DNA from: Hemibagrus wyckioides
Taxonomy: Eukaryota; Chordata; Actinopteri; Siluriformes; Bagridae
Assembly (NCBI RefSeq): GCF_019097595.1
Contig: NC_080720.1
Location: 16,708,352 to 16,772,351, forward strand
Length of the DNA stretch: 64,000 bases
Direction of reading: 5' to 3'
A program made the position numbers and the translations under genes. The notes below the pieces were generated by a model. That model did no database searches, was not told the DNA's origin, and saw only the letters and a list, made by a program, of their open reading frames with translations. This document shows, piece by piece, positions 27,185 through 38,543 of this stretch (the stretch's first letter is position 1; every line of letters starts with the position of its first letter).

Positions 27185-27345
27185 ACCATCTGGAGCGTTG
27201 CTGGAGCAACGGCGATGAGAGCAACGGTAACGTTAACTGGGGTTACCCAGGAAACTGTGGTCGCTATGGAGACTGCATCATAGGGCGGAGCCAGGGGTCT
27301 CGACGGGGAGGCGAATCCGCGCGTGCTCAGCTCAGTCCTGTTTTC
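27185..27345. promoter_or_regulatory. GC-rich block with three RFX X-box-like motifs and a GC box
   Basis: A compact CpG-containing patch flanked by AT-rich DNA, 0.7 kb beyond the kcna3 stop. It holds GTTGCTGGAGCAAC (27197-27210), GTTACCCAGGAAAC (27242-27255) and GTCGCTATGGAGAC (27260-27273), each fitting the half-sites of the RFX consensus RYYNYY-N2-RRNRAC, and GGGCGG near 27283-27288. It could be an enhancer, a promoter of a non-coding transcript, or part of the kcna3 3' UTR. Motifs are seen; the function is inferred. Confidence -1.
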
Positions 27346-28058
27346 TCACGCAAGAAACGACAGTGTTTTCTTTTTATGCCAACCTACTGTGTCTTTTTCC
27401 GAATGCTAATCGTGGGGAATTCTACAGGGAAAAGATAAATAGAATTTGGGGGAAACTTGGCTTTTTACGTGGCCGATTACAGCACTTAACATCGATTTGG
27501 TGATAATTGTTTTCACACGCCTTTTTTTCTACACAAAATAAAACATTTTGAGCCATAACAATCCATTCTTTCATTTTGTATAACACATAGTTATTTGGTA
27601 TAGGTAAAGGCGGTTTGATTAATAAATACATACATTAGGCTATATATATATTCGACAGTTTGATGGTTTATCCACATGCGTTCAGTTTGTTATAATGATA
27701 TCTGCACTTATAGATACTAACAAAATGCATGTGACACTAACACGTGACCTCTGAAAATATATCGTTTCAGCACATTAACAGGCATTTGTTAGATTGTAAT
27801 ATATTGCCAATACGTATGATGACGATTATATATAACACTGAGAACAAATGCAGACTGACAATCACAAACGAATTGTTACTGTTTTTATGATATTTAAGGT
27901 CCCTGACCCGCCCTTCGTCCACTTTTAACCACTATAGAGAATGCATGATTATCTGCAGGCCAACAGGTTTTAGTCCGTGTACAGGGTCTGCATGAAGAAA
28001 ATCCTAGAGTAAAGTGTAGTTGGTCTGAGGAGCATCGTCGACTGGAGCTGCGTTTGCT
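27346..28058 (-). other. Likely kcna3 3' UTR or flanking DNA
   Basis: AT-rich with no minus-strand AATAAA, so the kcna3 message may run through it. Confidence -1.
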
Positions 28059-29603
28059 TTACACGTCTGTGAAAATCTTTTTGATGTTTACGCAGTTCTG
28101 ATTATTTTGGTTTGTGTAGTTAGCCTGTTTAAAGCCGCTGTTTATGCCCTCCTCTATCACCATGTATTCCGATTTGCTGAGTGACGAGGTGCTCCGCGTC
28201 CGTTTCATCTCCTCAGCGGACTCGAGATGCTCGCAGCTGCCCGTGTGCAGGTACTGCGCGTGCTCCTCGCCGTCCGTCTCCCGGTGGTAGAAGTAGTTGA
28301 AATTGGAGACGATGACGGGCACTGGAAGCGCGATCGTCAAAACACCAGCAATGGCACATAGCGAGCCGACGATCTTCCCCCCGATGGTCACCGGGTGCAT
28401 ATCTCCGTAGCCGACCGTAGTCATGGTAACCACGGCCCACCAGAACGCGTCCGGGATGCTGCTGAAGCTGGATGCAGGGTCGTCCGCCTCAGCGAAGTAC
28501 ACAGCGCTGGAGAATAAAATGACTCCGATAAACAAGAAGAAAATCAGCAAACCAAGTTCCCTCATGCTGGCTTTAAGCGTCTGCCCAAGGATCTGGAGGC
28601 CCTTGGAGTGGCGCGACAGCTTGAAGATGCGAAACACTCGCACTAGACGGATCACGCGCAGGATGGCCAGGGACATGGCCTGCTGCCCATTACCCTGTCT
28701 TTCCGCCAACTCTGTACCAAGGGTGATGAAGTACGGAATTATAGCCACGATGTCGATTATATTCATGATGTTTTTGGAAAAGGTGGCTTTGCTGGGGCAG
28801 GCGAAAAAGCGGACAAGCAGCTCAAATGAGAACCAGATTATGCAAAGCGTCTCGATAACAAAAAAAGGGTCAGTAAAAGAGCCTGACCCGTACGGGCCAG
28901 TGCCGTTTATTATGGGCGCTACTGTTACCGGATCCTTATCGTCCCTAAACTCAGGCAAAGTTTCCAGACAGAAAATGACGATGGAGATCAGAATGACCAA
29001 CACTGACACGATGGCAATGCCCCTGGCCGGGCCCGAGCTCTCCGGGTATTCAAATAAAAGCCAGACCTGCCTCTGGAACTCATGGCTAGGCAAGGGGCGC
29101 TCCTCTTCTTTGATAAAACCCTCGTCCTCACGAAATTTCTCCATCGCTTCCTCGCCAAGCTGATAAAAGCGGATCTCTTCTGAGAAAATATCTATGGGCA
29201 CGTTGACGGGTCTCCGGATGCGCCCGCCTGACTGGTAGTAGTAGAGGATGGCGTCAAAGCTTGGACGATTCCTGTCGAAAAAGTACTCATTCCTTAGCGG
29301 ATCGAAGTAGCGCATCCTCTTTTTCGGATCGCCGAGCAAGGTGTCTGGAAATTGGTTGAAAGTTTTGAGCTGCGTCTCGAAGCGCAGGCCCGAGATGTTG
29401 ATGACCACTCTCTCGCAGCACTCGTGCTCCGCCTCATATCGATCCAGCGACAGGTGGCCGGGGAGCGCGGCCGATTCCTCCAGCAACTCCGCCGCCATCA
29501 CCGTCATGCTGCCCTTTTCTGTCTCCGCGTAGCCGTGGTTCTCGGCGTTGTTTCCCCTGTGGCGTGTCGACGGCGAGTCTATGAGGTTGAAGTGTTCATC
29601 CAT
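28059..29603 (-). CDS. kcna3: Voltage-gated potassium channel Kv1.3 (Shaker family), complete single-exon coding sequence
   Basis: Encodes a 514-residue Kv1 channel subunit; Kv1.3 sets membrane potential in lymphocytes and some neurons in mammals. Visible parts: N-terminal extension of 32 residues before a second MTV start-like segment (33-35), T1 domain about 65-157, S1 about 194-216, S1-S2 loop with sequon NGT at 233-235, S2 about 247-268, S3 about 278-299, S4 basics at 316, 319, 322, 325, 328 and 331, S5 about 350-372, filter TVGYGD at 396-401, His403 just outside the filter (the Kv1.3 hallmark), PVP at 427-429, and C-terminal TDV. The N-terminus (MDE...SP..RHR...NHGYAE...MTV), AERQGNGQQ before S4 and the tail [18 protein letters not shown] match remembered human KCNA3. 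The first ATG has a good context (G at -3, G at +4). It lies 12.4 kb upstream of kcna2 on the same strand. Assignment to the a or b teleost copy is not possible here. Confidence -1.
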   Translation of the reverse strand: MDEHFNLIDSPSTRHRGNNAENHGYAETEKGSMTVMAAELLEESAALPGHLSLDRYEAEHECCERVVINISGLRFETQLKTFNQFPDTLLGDPKKRMRYFDPLRNEYFFDRNRPSFDAILYYYQSGGRIRRPVNVPIDIFSEEIRFYQLGEEAMEKFREDEGFIKEEERPLPSHEFQRQVWLLFEYPESSGPARGIAIVSVLVILISIVIFCLETLPEFRDDKDPVTVAPIINGTGPYGSGSFTDPFFVIETLCIIWFSFELLVRFFACPSKATFSKNIMNIIDIVAIIPYFITLGTELAERQGNGQQAMSLAILRVIRLVRVFRIFKLSRHSKGLQILGQTLKASMRELGLLIFFLFIGVILFSSAVYFAEADDPASSFSSIPDAFWWAVVTMTTVGYGDMHPVTIGGKIVGSLCAIAGVLTIALPVPVIVSNFNYFYHRETDGEEHAQYLHTGSCEHLESAEEMKRTRSTSSLSKSEYMVIEEGINSGFKQANYTNQNNQNCVNIKKIFTDV

Positions 29604-29734
29604 TCCGGGGGGGGGAGAGGCGACAAGGGGCCCGAGAGAGGCGCGCCTCTCCCACCCAGCTTGGAATGAATTAAAAGGACTTCCTTCGCGTCTTCACGGA
29701 GTCCTCTGCGTTGACAGCCGTTTCCGCGCGGTGT

Positions 29735-29767
29735 CGCCGCCCCACGACGCGCACAGCGCTCTTTATA
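29735..29767 (-). promoter_or_regulatory. TATA box and predicted transcription start of kcna3
   Basis: On the minus strand TATAAAG lies at 29761-29767 inside a very CpG-rich stretch. A start site 25-30 bases downstream would fall near 29735-29740 and give a leader of about 130 nt to the ATG at 29603, with no splice site needed. The motif is seen directly; its use as core promoter is inferred. Confidence -1.
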
Positions 29768-30929
29768 AACGCGCGTCTATTCCCGCCCACAGCGCGCGTG
29801 CGCTTCACGCACCCTCGCCAAATCAGAACCTAAGTTGGCATAAACATCAATTCACAGTCTCACTTTTTTTCTACGAAAATACACCTATCCACACAAAGTG
29901 AATAAAATCCAGAGAGGTATTCTTCGGTAGATATCAGGAAAGAAACCAGTTTCGTCATTTGAAATAGCAACCCGTGCAATGGAACGCGTCGAGTCACCGA
30001 TTAGAATTTTTCTCAATGACAATGCTAACAGCGTTCTGTAAAAAAAAAAGAAAAAAAAAGAAGAGCACGTGTTAATAGAGCAGACAAACGATTCGTGTCG
30101 AGCGCGAAACACTTAATAGGCAGACAGCCAAGTGGTAGCCTACAAACCCCAGCGCACGTGAAAGCATTTCAGATGAAATAGTGCGCACGTTTTTTCAAAC
30201 AAGAACGAAAAACCATTAAGCTTTTTGGTCCGCAGGGCTGATCTGTGCATTTCCCTAGGAGAAAAGCCATCGGGTGGCGCGAAGCAGCGCGCGCGCGGGG
30301 ATGCTTTACAGCCGGATGGCGCTCTCCATGGTGACGCGGCTCCCAAAGGCGAAAAGCGCGCGAGGAGAAGAACGCGGTCTGTTTGTTCAATATGGAGACC
30401 GGAGTCGTGATTTAGTGCTCAGCACACACAGAGCTTACTAATATGACTGGACATTGTTGCATGATTTGATGAAACGGGACATCTAAGAATAAAAGTCACT
30501 AGGAAACCTAAGCGCTCGTCAAATATATTAGTCAGAATCATTTATTATCTATACAAAAATATAGGCTAATTGTGCGCAATTAATAAAAACCCCCTGCAGT
30601 TACCTTTCAACAACGACAAAATCGTTGCTATTAACACGATTTTTGTTAAATCATATTTTGCTCTTTGCAATTGTGGTCCACAATGTGGTCGTTTAATGCA
30701 AAGCATTTCCATTTATTGCATTTATGGCAGTTCCATTTTCTGGGCACGTGCATTCGGAAGTCTATACACTAACTCTGTGTTTGAAGAGAGTCGAGCTCAA
30801 ATAAAGCAGGATGAGGCAACACTGTTTCGTTACGCATGCTTTCCCCATTAGACCACAATAAGATGCAAGACATTTGTTGATTCTGTTCGATATTGTAGTC
30901 GATTTTGCCTTGTACAAAGCACATTGTCC

Positions 30930-31200
30930 CATCAATCCATTTCCATTTTCTGGCCGGCTACAAGGCGGGGAAACCCTAGATGGGGTTTCCAACCCACAGC
31001 ACGGCACAATCGCACATGCACTCACACACCCAAACACACGCTATGGACAATTTAGAGATGCCAATCAATCTCCAACGTGCCTTGGACTGGGGGAGCTAAA
31101 CTGAGTAACTGGAAGTAACCCCCAAATCAAGGGAGGAACATGTGAACTCCACAGATACAGGGAGGAGACGGAAATCGACCCTGGAACCTCTGACGTGGCT
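30930..31200 (+). repeat. SINE-like repeat (copy 5)
   Basis: Contains GGCTACAAGGCGGGGAAACC, GGACAATTTAGAGATGCCAA, GGGAGGAACATGTGAACTCC and CGACCCTGGAACCTCTGA. The order matches copy 6, but the sequence is a divergent subfamily. Confidence -1.
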
Positions 31201-32404
31201 AAAAACATGCTAAACATTCAAAAGCTCAGAAACTGTATATGAGAAATTATGACGTTAATATTATAAAATATTAATCCACACAGAGCTTTATAATACTACA
31301 GATTGTTATTTACAAAACAAAAACATCAACAGTTTATGGTGTTTGCTTTGAGGTGGGTATGAAATGATTAATATGAACCATATCTAGTAGTGGTGTGTAG
31401 ACGCCAGTCTGTCATTCAACTACACAATTAACAGTAATGAGTGTCTTCTCTGTGTTTCTCTCCTCTTTCTATGGCTTTGATAAACAGATTTAACTGACTT
31501 CACAATAAGGAAGCCTTAAACACAAAATATAACTGTAAATACATAAAATAAATAAGAGCACAGCAGCATGTCATAGTTATGTTTTTCCCACACTTAACAA
31601 CTTACAATTCTTTTCTTGAAAGCAAGTACATATTAATTCCATATTAAGTTACATAAAATATGCAATGTTTGTTTTCCAAAGAGATTACTTTGCTCTGCAG
31701 AATAAGGGATTGGGAATTATGACCTTCTCATTTTTGTGAGTATGCATTATGCCATATTTGATTATATGGTATTATTTCTGTGTAATGTATATGCTTATAT
31801 ATTATTTTAACTGGATAAATATCAGCCTCTGGTCTAAAAAGAGTTTCTGTATGCCATTATTATCTGTGACAATGAAACATATTGCTATGAATCATCTATA
31901 GATCATCTGTAGGTATGTCAAGGTATATCATTCTGTCGGGGGTATCAAACTAACAGTCCCCACTCTTGTAACATACTTTTCCTGTTAGTTCCACTCTGGA
32001 AACTGAAAAATTCATAGCAGTTACTATATAATATGCTTTAAAGTTAATAAAAGAATAATGCCCTGAGACTTTTAGGGGTCCAAAAGAAATGGCTAAGCAT
32101 ACATATTGTTAGATGTCAGATGTCTAAACTGGGGTTGTAAGTTATCTTGACATTTTCAGAGGAGAGATATCCACACCAAACATATAGATTTATAGAGCTT
32201 CATGTATTCTGAGCTAAAGATAATTGGGTGGTAAGGGATGGCCAGGGTAACATTAAAAAAATATTGTGTTTTGTAGGATAAAGGAAAGTAATGAAGGGCT
32301 ATGCTCACCTGAAGGTCATAGTGGACTAAGGTGTTCTTCCATCCACCAGCTTATTCAACACAGCAATTTTCTACTTTTTTAAACTGTATGCCATAAAAAC
32401 CGTT
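31201..32404. other. AT-rich intergenic DNA upstream of kcna3
   Basis: No feature recognised. The stretch 30411-30929 is likewise plain AT-rich DNA. Confidence -1.
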
Positions 32405-32680
32405 ATTAACAGGTCTGTGCCTCTTAATAAGGGTCATAGAGGAGCTGGAGCTTATCCCAGGAACACTGGGCACAAGGTCGAAGAATTCACCTCAAATGGC
32501 CAGTCCATTACAAGGCCCCATGCACTCAGTCATTCACACCTAGGGGCAAATTTAGCATAGCCCATCTACCCACTTACATGTGAAACTCCACATAGACAGT
32601 GACCTGAACTCAGGCTCAGACCAGGGACCCTGGAACAGTAAGAAAGGAAAGCTACCCACTGCACCACCATGTCACTATTT
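32405..32680 (+). repeat. SINE-like repeat (copy 6), best preserved
   Basis: Contains GGAGCTGGAGCTTATCCCAG, GAACACTGGGCACAAGG, CATTCACACCTAGGGGCAAA, ACATGTGAAACTCCACATAG and CCAGGGACCCTGGAACAGTA, ending GCACCACCATGTC. I take this as the reference copy for the family. Confidence -1.
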
Positions 32681-32726
32681 ATTTATATGCAGCTATACAC
32701 ATAATGCCACATTTTGTCCATAAGAG

Positions 32727-32774
32727 ATGTGTATGCATTTAATTCTCATAGGAAATGTGTATGCATTTAATTCT
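32727..32774. repeat. Perfect 20-bp direct repeat, period 28
   Basis: ATGTGTATGCATTTAATTCT occurs at 32727-32746 and again, unchanged, at 32755-32774. Confidence -1.
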
Positions 32775-33639
32775 TCACCAAGCTCATTATTGTATATGTT
32801 TAAGAATGTCTTCACCAACTAATGTAAGTTTAGCTTACATTTATATTTATAGATTAGATATAGAATTTTAACAATGCTTCCAGTTCGACTCCTTTAAGCA
32901 AGAAACACATCAACTGGTTAACAGACTAACAGCAATCACTAGACACCCCCACAAGTGATTTATCTGTCTCTGCAGGAAGAGCTCACGGTGATTGGATATT
33001 AACAGGGCTTTCTGACCATGCCTTCTGCTCGATATTGCACAGTCATGCATATTTAATAAGGTTTTAATGTAAGTAGAGCTTTCACTTATAACTGGTCAGA
33101 CACACAGTAGAGGAATGCCACACAAAATAAATACAATAAAAATGTGCAAAGTGTTACACAGAACTATGGACAAATTGTATTTATCACATATTTTTGAACA
33201 ATAGTGAGATTTAAAACCAAAATGTACAATTTTATGATACAATAGCTGTCAAAACAGATAAAAAAAAACTCACCTGTCCTGTCTGGATAACAAATCTGAA
33301 CACTTTCTCATTTCCAATTGTGGCTAATCACTGGTTAGCACAGGGAGGAATCAATAGGACTGGGGTCATTGATCAGCAGCTGGGTGACACACTCACATTT
33401 GCCAAGGTCACCGCAACCAGTAAGTCAGATACAGTATTAGCAATCACAGCTGCTGTTAAGCTTGGAGCACAAGAGGCATGCTGAGCAGGATGGCATGGAA
33501 ATTTAAATAAAAATATTTTTGTTGATTGAGGTTAAAAGAGTTTTTAGACTGCTTCATGCTGGAATTTAGTGCAAAGAATACAATCTCTGGAGAGCAGAGA
33601 AAAGGCTGGGTTTATATGCAATTTCAGAGAGCAGATGCA

Positions 33640-34385
33640 GACACAAATGCAGGTGAATGGCAGCTTTATTTATCACTCCAGCAGGACGGTCCAATACATA
33701 AGACAAAATATGATCAAAAAACAGCCAAAAATCAGGCAATCATGAAATTGAAGTAGTAGACCTATAAGTTGCTCAGGAGCTGTTGCTTGCACAATTCAAA
33801 CTGACTATAAACAATTTCAAAAAGAATATTATTTATAATCACACTCTGCGGTGTCACCCAAATGAGAATGAGTTTCCTTCTGAGTCTGGTTCCTCTCATG
33901 GTTTCTTCCTCATATCATCTCAGGGAGTTTTTCCTTGCCACTGTTGCATCAGGCTTGCTGATTAAGGATACATATTAATTTCATTTTAAGCATTTTTATT
34001 CTATATTTTTATATTTCTGTAAAGCTGCTTTGAGACAATGTCCATTGTTAATAGTGTTGTTCAAATACATTTAAATTGCATTGAATAGACTAGGTTAAGG
34101 CAAAAACAAGATCTGAAAACAAAGTAGACAACGACAATAGCAAGACTTGGTTTCAACTGTTATAAACACAGACTGCATTCTTTGCAATGAACTGGTGGGA
34201 AGTGAGTCCTTAAATACTGGGTGGCTGTAATAGTGCACAGATGTGTGTAATCAGTGAGATGGTGAATTTGAACGTGAATTGTTGGATGCTGTAGTCAATG
34301 GTGGCCATGTCTGTGCACCTTGTTGTGTTCTGGGTATTGTAGTCGGATGGTGCTTCTGGTGGACCTGACATGAATATTATACTGG
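33640..34385. repeat. Interspersed repeat, split by a second repeat
   Basis: Left part (about 33640-33780) contains GGCAGCTTTATTTATCACTC and a run of AAAAACAGCCAAAAATCAGG. Right part (about 34087-34385) continues in the same style with GCAATGAACTGGTGGGAAGT, CTTAAATACTGGGTGGC and CTGGGTATTGTAGTCGGATG. I recognise this as a repeat type seen widely in fish genomes but cannot name the family. Confidence -1.
33790..34086 (+). repeat. SINE/LINE-tail-like repeat inserted in the preceding one
   Basis: Contains TCTGGTTCCTCTCATGGTTT, CAGGGAGTTTTTCCTTGCCA and the tail AAGCTGCTTTGAGACAATGT ending in a T/A-rich TACATTTAAATTGCATTGAA. These phrases recur throughout ostariophysan genomes. It lies between two parts of another repeat, so it looks like a later insertion. 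Confidence -1.
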
Positions 34386-34489
34386 AATTAAAAGTGAGGT
34401 GGTAAATTTATTCTCTAAGAGGTTATTTTATGTTAAGTGCTTTATGTTAAGATTATTACTCACTGTCCACAACAGTAAAACATTACAAT

Positions 34490-35725
34490 TCAATTTATTT
34501 TAGCTACCATAGTCAGTATTGATGTTCTTGATTTCTGATACAGAAAAATTAATTCAATTCAATTAAACCTTAATTGTATTGCTCTTTTAAGAATGAAAAA
34601 GCATTTGTACAGAAGTCTGGATATAAAACTTTGATTTATAAGATTTTGATTTAAGCCACAGGTAACGGTGGCAAGGAAAAACTTGAACTAGACTCATTAA
34701 GGACCTGATCCTCATGTGGGTGACCGGATATAAGTCATACAGTGCTAAGTGTATTGGAATTTCAATATGAGCATGATTTGAGTTTTTAGTTTAGGTTTCT
34801 TATATCAAACTGAAACGATCTGTTTAGTGATTAAGACTTGAGTGTAAACTGTTCTTAGCAATCTTAAGGCTATCCAAGAATGCTACTTCCACAGTCATCT
34901 GTAGGGAGTTTATGTGGTACTATCCACAGTAAACCCATGGCTATCTGTAGGGTATCCATGCGGAGCCATCTTCAATAGCAGTCAGTGATTATCAGGTGAG
35001 TGAGGCTAGGCTTCAAGCAGAAGTAAGGCTTCGGATGAATCAGGCAGGTCCAGGGAGCAGAAGGATTCAGGATCACTGTCATCTCAGGAGTAACCTGTGT
35101 AGCTTGGCAGAGACAGTGAGGGAGATGTGGGGGTGGTGTTTGTGCAAGGGGTGAGGGGGATGAAGATGTACATTGTATGGAGAGCGAAAGCAGAGACTCC
35201 AGCAAGACCAGCTATGACAGCATAACTAAAAGGGAAAGCCAGAAGGCAACACAGACATGCAGCATATGGCAGCATGCAGCATGTGGCATAGCAGACAACC
35301 ACTACACTGTCGCCAAACCTGAGTGAATGCGTTAGAGATTGGGGGGTGGAAGTCAGGGTTGGTGACAGCATCTAAACTTAAAGACTGAGACTTAGTCCTG
35401 AATAATAATTGGGGGTTGTTTCATAACTGTGGGCCTTTATATTAGAAAATTCTGCCTCCTGCTGTAGCCTTCATTATTTGATGTACCAACAAAAAGCCTG
35501 CACCTTTTGATCTTTGCAAGTGTGGTGGATCATAAAAGAGGAAAACTTTTTATCATCAATATAAAATTTTCCTTGGAGCCAGTGCAGTGTTGATAAAATA
35601 GGAGTGATGTGGTCATATTTTCTAGTTCAAGTATTTTCTAGTACTATAGCTCTGGGTTCTGTATTCTGGAGCTTTATTATGCACCTAAGCAACTATGCAG
35701 CAAATCTTTTCAGTATTTACAATGC
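34490..35725 (-). repeat. Long interspersed repeat, reverse orientation
   Basis: Contains GGCAAGGAAAAACTTGAACT (reverse of the family at 33790), CAGGTCCAGGGAGCAGAAGG, GATCATAAAAGAGGAAAAC, and GGAGCCAGTGCAGTGTTGAT followed by TAGGAGTGATGTGGTCATAT. From memory these belong to a long fish repeat of unknown name. Reading frames in it are short and I assign no protein. Confidence -1.
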
Positions 35726-36990
35726 ATTACAGAGACCATCCCTTAAACCTCTCACAATCCTAACCTTTTTCCAAAGCCTTTTCCTCCAGAGACATGCACA
35801 TGCATGGTGCAATGCTTTGATGAACACTTGGTTTGTTTCCTGGTTAACATATTGGATTTGGTGATTTCAAAATCATGGCCCATCTGAGAACCATTGCTCA
35901 GACCTAAAGCAAGACCCTCAAATGTACATTTAAATGTACGTTCCTTTGGTAAATAGAGCAAATATTTCAGATAGTGGTGGTGTGGGTGCAAGATTTTGTT
36001 CCATACAACCAGTTAAACTACTGATTCCAGATTAATTGCCATAACCTATCAAGCTGTTACTTCTCATGTTGAAGACACATAGATACAGTGTTTAAACATA
36101 ATTTCTACTGGTGTAAATGCTGTAGACATCAACTGAATAGGAATGTTTAATTTAATAGCAACATTCTTGCTTCCATAAAGTATACAATAACTGCACGGTG
36201 TCCAACTGGTACATGCTCAAAGTAATTGACAGATGTCCAGTAACTGAAAATAAAATTCTGTAAGAAAATGCATGTGTGTCCCTGAAAATCCCTAAAGATG
36301 ATTTCTTTAAGTAAACTTATTTAAGGGAAATGCAGTGACAGTTACAGGGTAAGAGGAATGGCAGTGATGTGGGATGCCAAGTCAAGTTATTTCTGATAGA
36401 CTACATCTGACCTTGGGCTCTCAAGCTTGTGTAGTTAAAGTAAGACTTTGCTACAGTTGGCAATCAGTATAAAGATCTGAAAGAGACCAACTTCTTTAAT
36501 CTAACAATTTACAGGATTGACTTAAATACTCTGAAGGTTTGTCAATGAGAAATGGAAAGCACATACACTGTGAGCAACTTTGCATTGATGAAGGTATTTT
36601 ACTTCTTTCCAACTTTTTGTTCCTAGTCAGAGCTTCTGATCCACTGTCTTTTATTTAGCTGCTTAAAACAGAACAAAGCTGTTGTTCTGACTGTTATAAT
36701 TTGCTAGATTAAGCTCTTTAAGCCTAAAAAATACGAGACAGAAATTCTAAGGGGCAAAACACTTTTTTTGACACTATGGGACTGTGAAGCACCATGGCAA
36801 CTGGCTATAAACTAATGATAGGAACGCCCACAAGCAACCAGCATGAAGTGATTTGAGCAATGTGGGGTGAAAAATCACTGCCGGCCAGGTGAGCAGGTGC
36901 TGCTACAGTCCAACAAAACAAACATGACATGCATCAATTGACATGAGAATTGGAGGTGACACATTGTCAACTGGCACTAACTGTAAGGGA

Positions 36991-37021
<31 letters not shown>

Positions 37022-38054
37022 TGCTTGTCTTACTATTGTTGTGAGAACCTTCCAATGACATTAATGCAGCTAATGAATGCTATACTTACACTAGTAGCCC
37101 ATAAGGACTGGCCAAGGTCAGAACTGTCAGATATTCCTGGGAACATTTTGGTCCCCACATAAATGCCCCGCCCCCCAAACACACACACAGAATTTTGTAT
37201 ATTTTTATATTCAAATGGCAAACAGACTTTCACAGACATCCAAATCCAAATTACTTCGGCAGAGAATCACAGAGGTGGAGAAGGAATGGAGTATGAACAG
37301 TATATTTTAAGCTCTAGGGAAGATATTGGGGATCTGTCTGTATCTTGCCATCTCGTGTGGCTGATGGCTCTAACATGAAATGTAAATGTCATGTTGGAGT
37401 TATGGTTATGGGTCCTAGTCCTACAGATTAGTCTCTCTCTCTCTCTGTCAGTATAACAGACTGGCTCTCTCTGGGTTTCAGTGTTATGTATCTAAATCTC
37501 TGTGAAAAAGAGGTTGTAAAGGTGAATGTTTTAAACCTGGGCTGGTTTCCTTTGCTGGCAGAGGGTACATGAATACAAATTAAACTTCATAATAACCTCC
37601 AGATGTCCTATAGTGTCTTTTAAAAGGCATTAAAATTGTATTGCCTATGCATATAGAGAAAGTTAAGCAAACACAATCTATCAGATATCATTCTTCCTGA
37701 ATCAAAATAACTACAATAACTATCTCTCTGATTAAGCCTCTGCTTTGTAAATTGTGTGGGTTTGTCCAGTGTTCAGCAAGAAAGAAGTATCTGTCACAAT
37801 ATTGAGAGAGACAGAAAGCTAGAGCATCTATACATCTAGGAACAGGCATGAATCACTATAATAGAGAAGAGCAGAAACACCATTTTGCAGCTGTCAGTGT
37901 AATAAACAAATAGCAAGGAGACTTTCCCTGTCAACCACCAGCTCAAATAAATTTTCATTTGTTCTGTTGTTTTTCTACAAATAGATAGCGATTATTGATA
38001 TTGTGAGCAGGATGACAGAAAAATCAAAGAATCACTGTATTTTTCATTTCAATA
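35726..38054. other. Intergenic DNA, nothing recognised
   Basis: Only the AC microsatellite and a short palindrome GTACATTTAAATGTAC at 35925-35940. Confidence -1.
36991..37017. repeat. (AC)n microsatellite
   Basis: About 13 AC units. Confidence -1.
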
Positions 38055-38250
38055 TGGCAACTGGGCAATACAGTAGTGCAGTGGGTAGTCTTCACAGTTC
38101 TGTGTTTGATATTAAGCTTGGGTTGTTGTCTGAATGGAGCTGGCATCAGGGGTGAATTCTCCCACATGGAGATAGAAGGATAGTCTCCAGATCCACCTCA
38201 ATCCTGACCTGGCTGAAGCAGTTACTGAAAGTGCGTGTTTGGGTGAACTG
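38055..38250 (-). repeat. SINE-like repeat (copy 7), degraded reverse copy
   Basis: Begins GGGCAATACAGTAGTGCAGT and GGGTAGTCTTCACAGTTCTG and ends CTCAATCCTGACCTGGCTGA-AGCAGTTACTGAAAG, the family read backwards with internal loss. Confidence -1.
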
Positions 38251-38543
38251 AGGAAAATTGACTGCTCCTCAGAGTGAGGTAAAATGCATTTTAATTAAAA
38301 AAAAAAGTTGTATTCATTTCCTAAATAAAAATTTCTTTGTATCACTTCTATATTATTTCCTGTGCATCCATAGTTTTCAGTTTCACGCCTTTTTTCTGTT
38401 CCCAATTCCAGCATGTTTTGACATAGACATTTATCTGTCCCAGTGTTACTCATAAAATATCATTGTGCACAATAAGCACTTGATTATTCTATTGTAGTAC
38501 CACTCATATTACAGCCCCCAAAAATGATAAATGGGTGGATTTA

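Larger units (their letters stand above)
28050..30410. promoter_or_regulatory. CpG-rich block over kcna3 coding sequence, leader and upstream region
   Basis: CpG dinucleotides and GC-rich tracts are dense from the kcna3 stop codon through the coding sequence to about 30410, then fall off abruptly into AT-rich DNA. The upstream part (29600-30410) has runs such as GCGCGCGCG near 30290 and short GCGC stretches near 29750 and 29800. Together with the TATA box this looks like a CpG-island promoter. Extent was judged by eye. Confidence -1.

Noticed and set aside
27181..27438. An 85-codon plus-strand open frame in the GC-rich block
   Set aside because: It begins at GTG, has no recognisable domain, and is explained by low stop-codon density in GC-rich DNA.
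28423..29163. A 246-codon plus-strand open frame opposite kcna3
   Set aside because: It is the antisense shadow of a GC-rich coding sequence. The protein has no domain, and similar shadow frames lie opposite kcna2.
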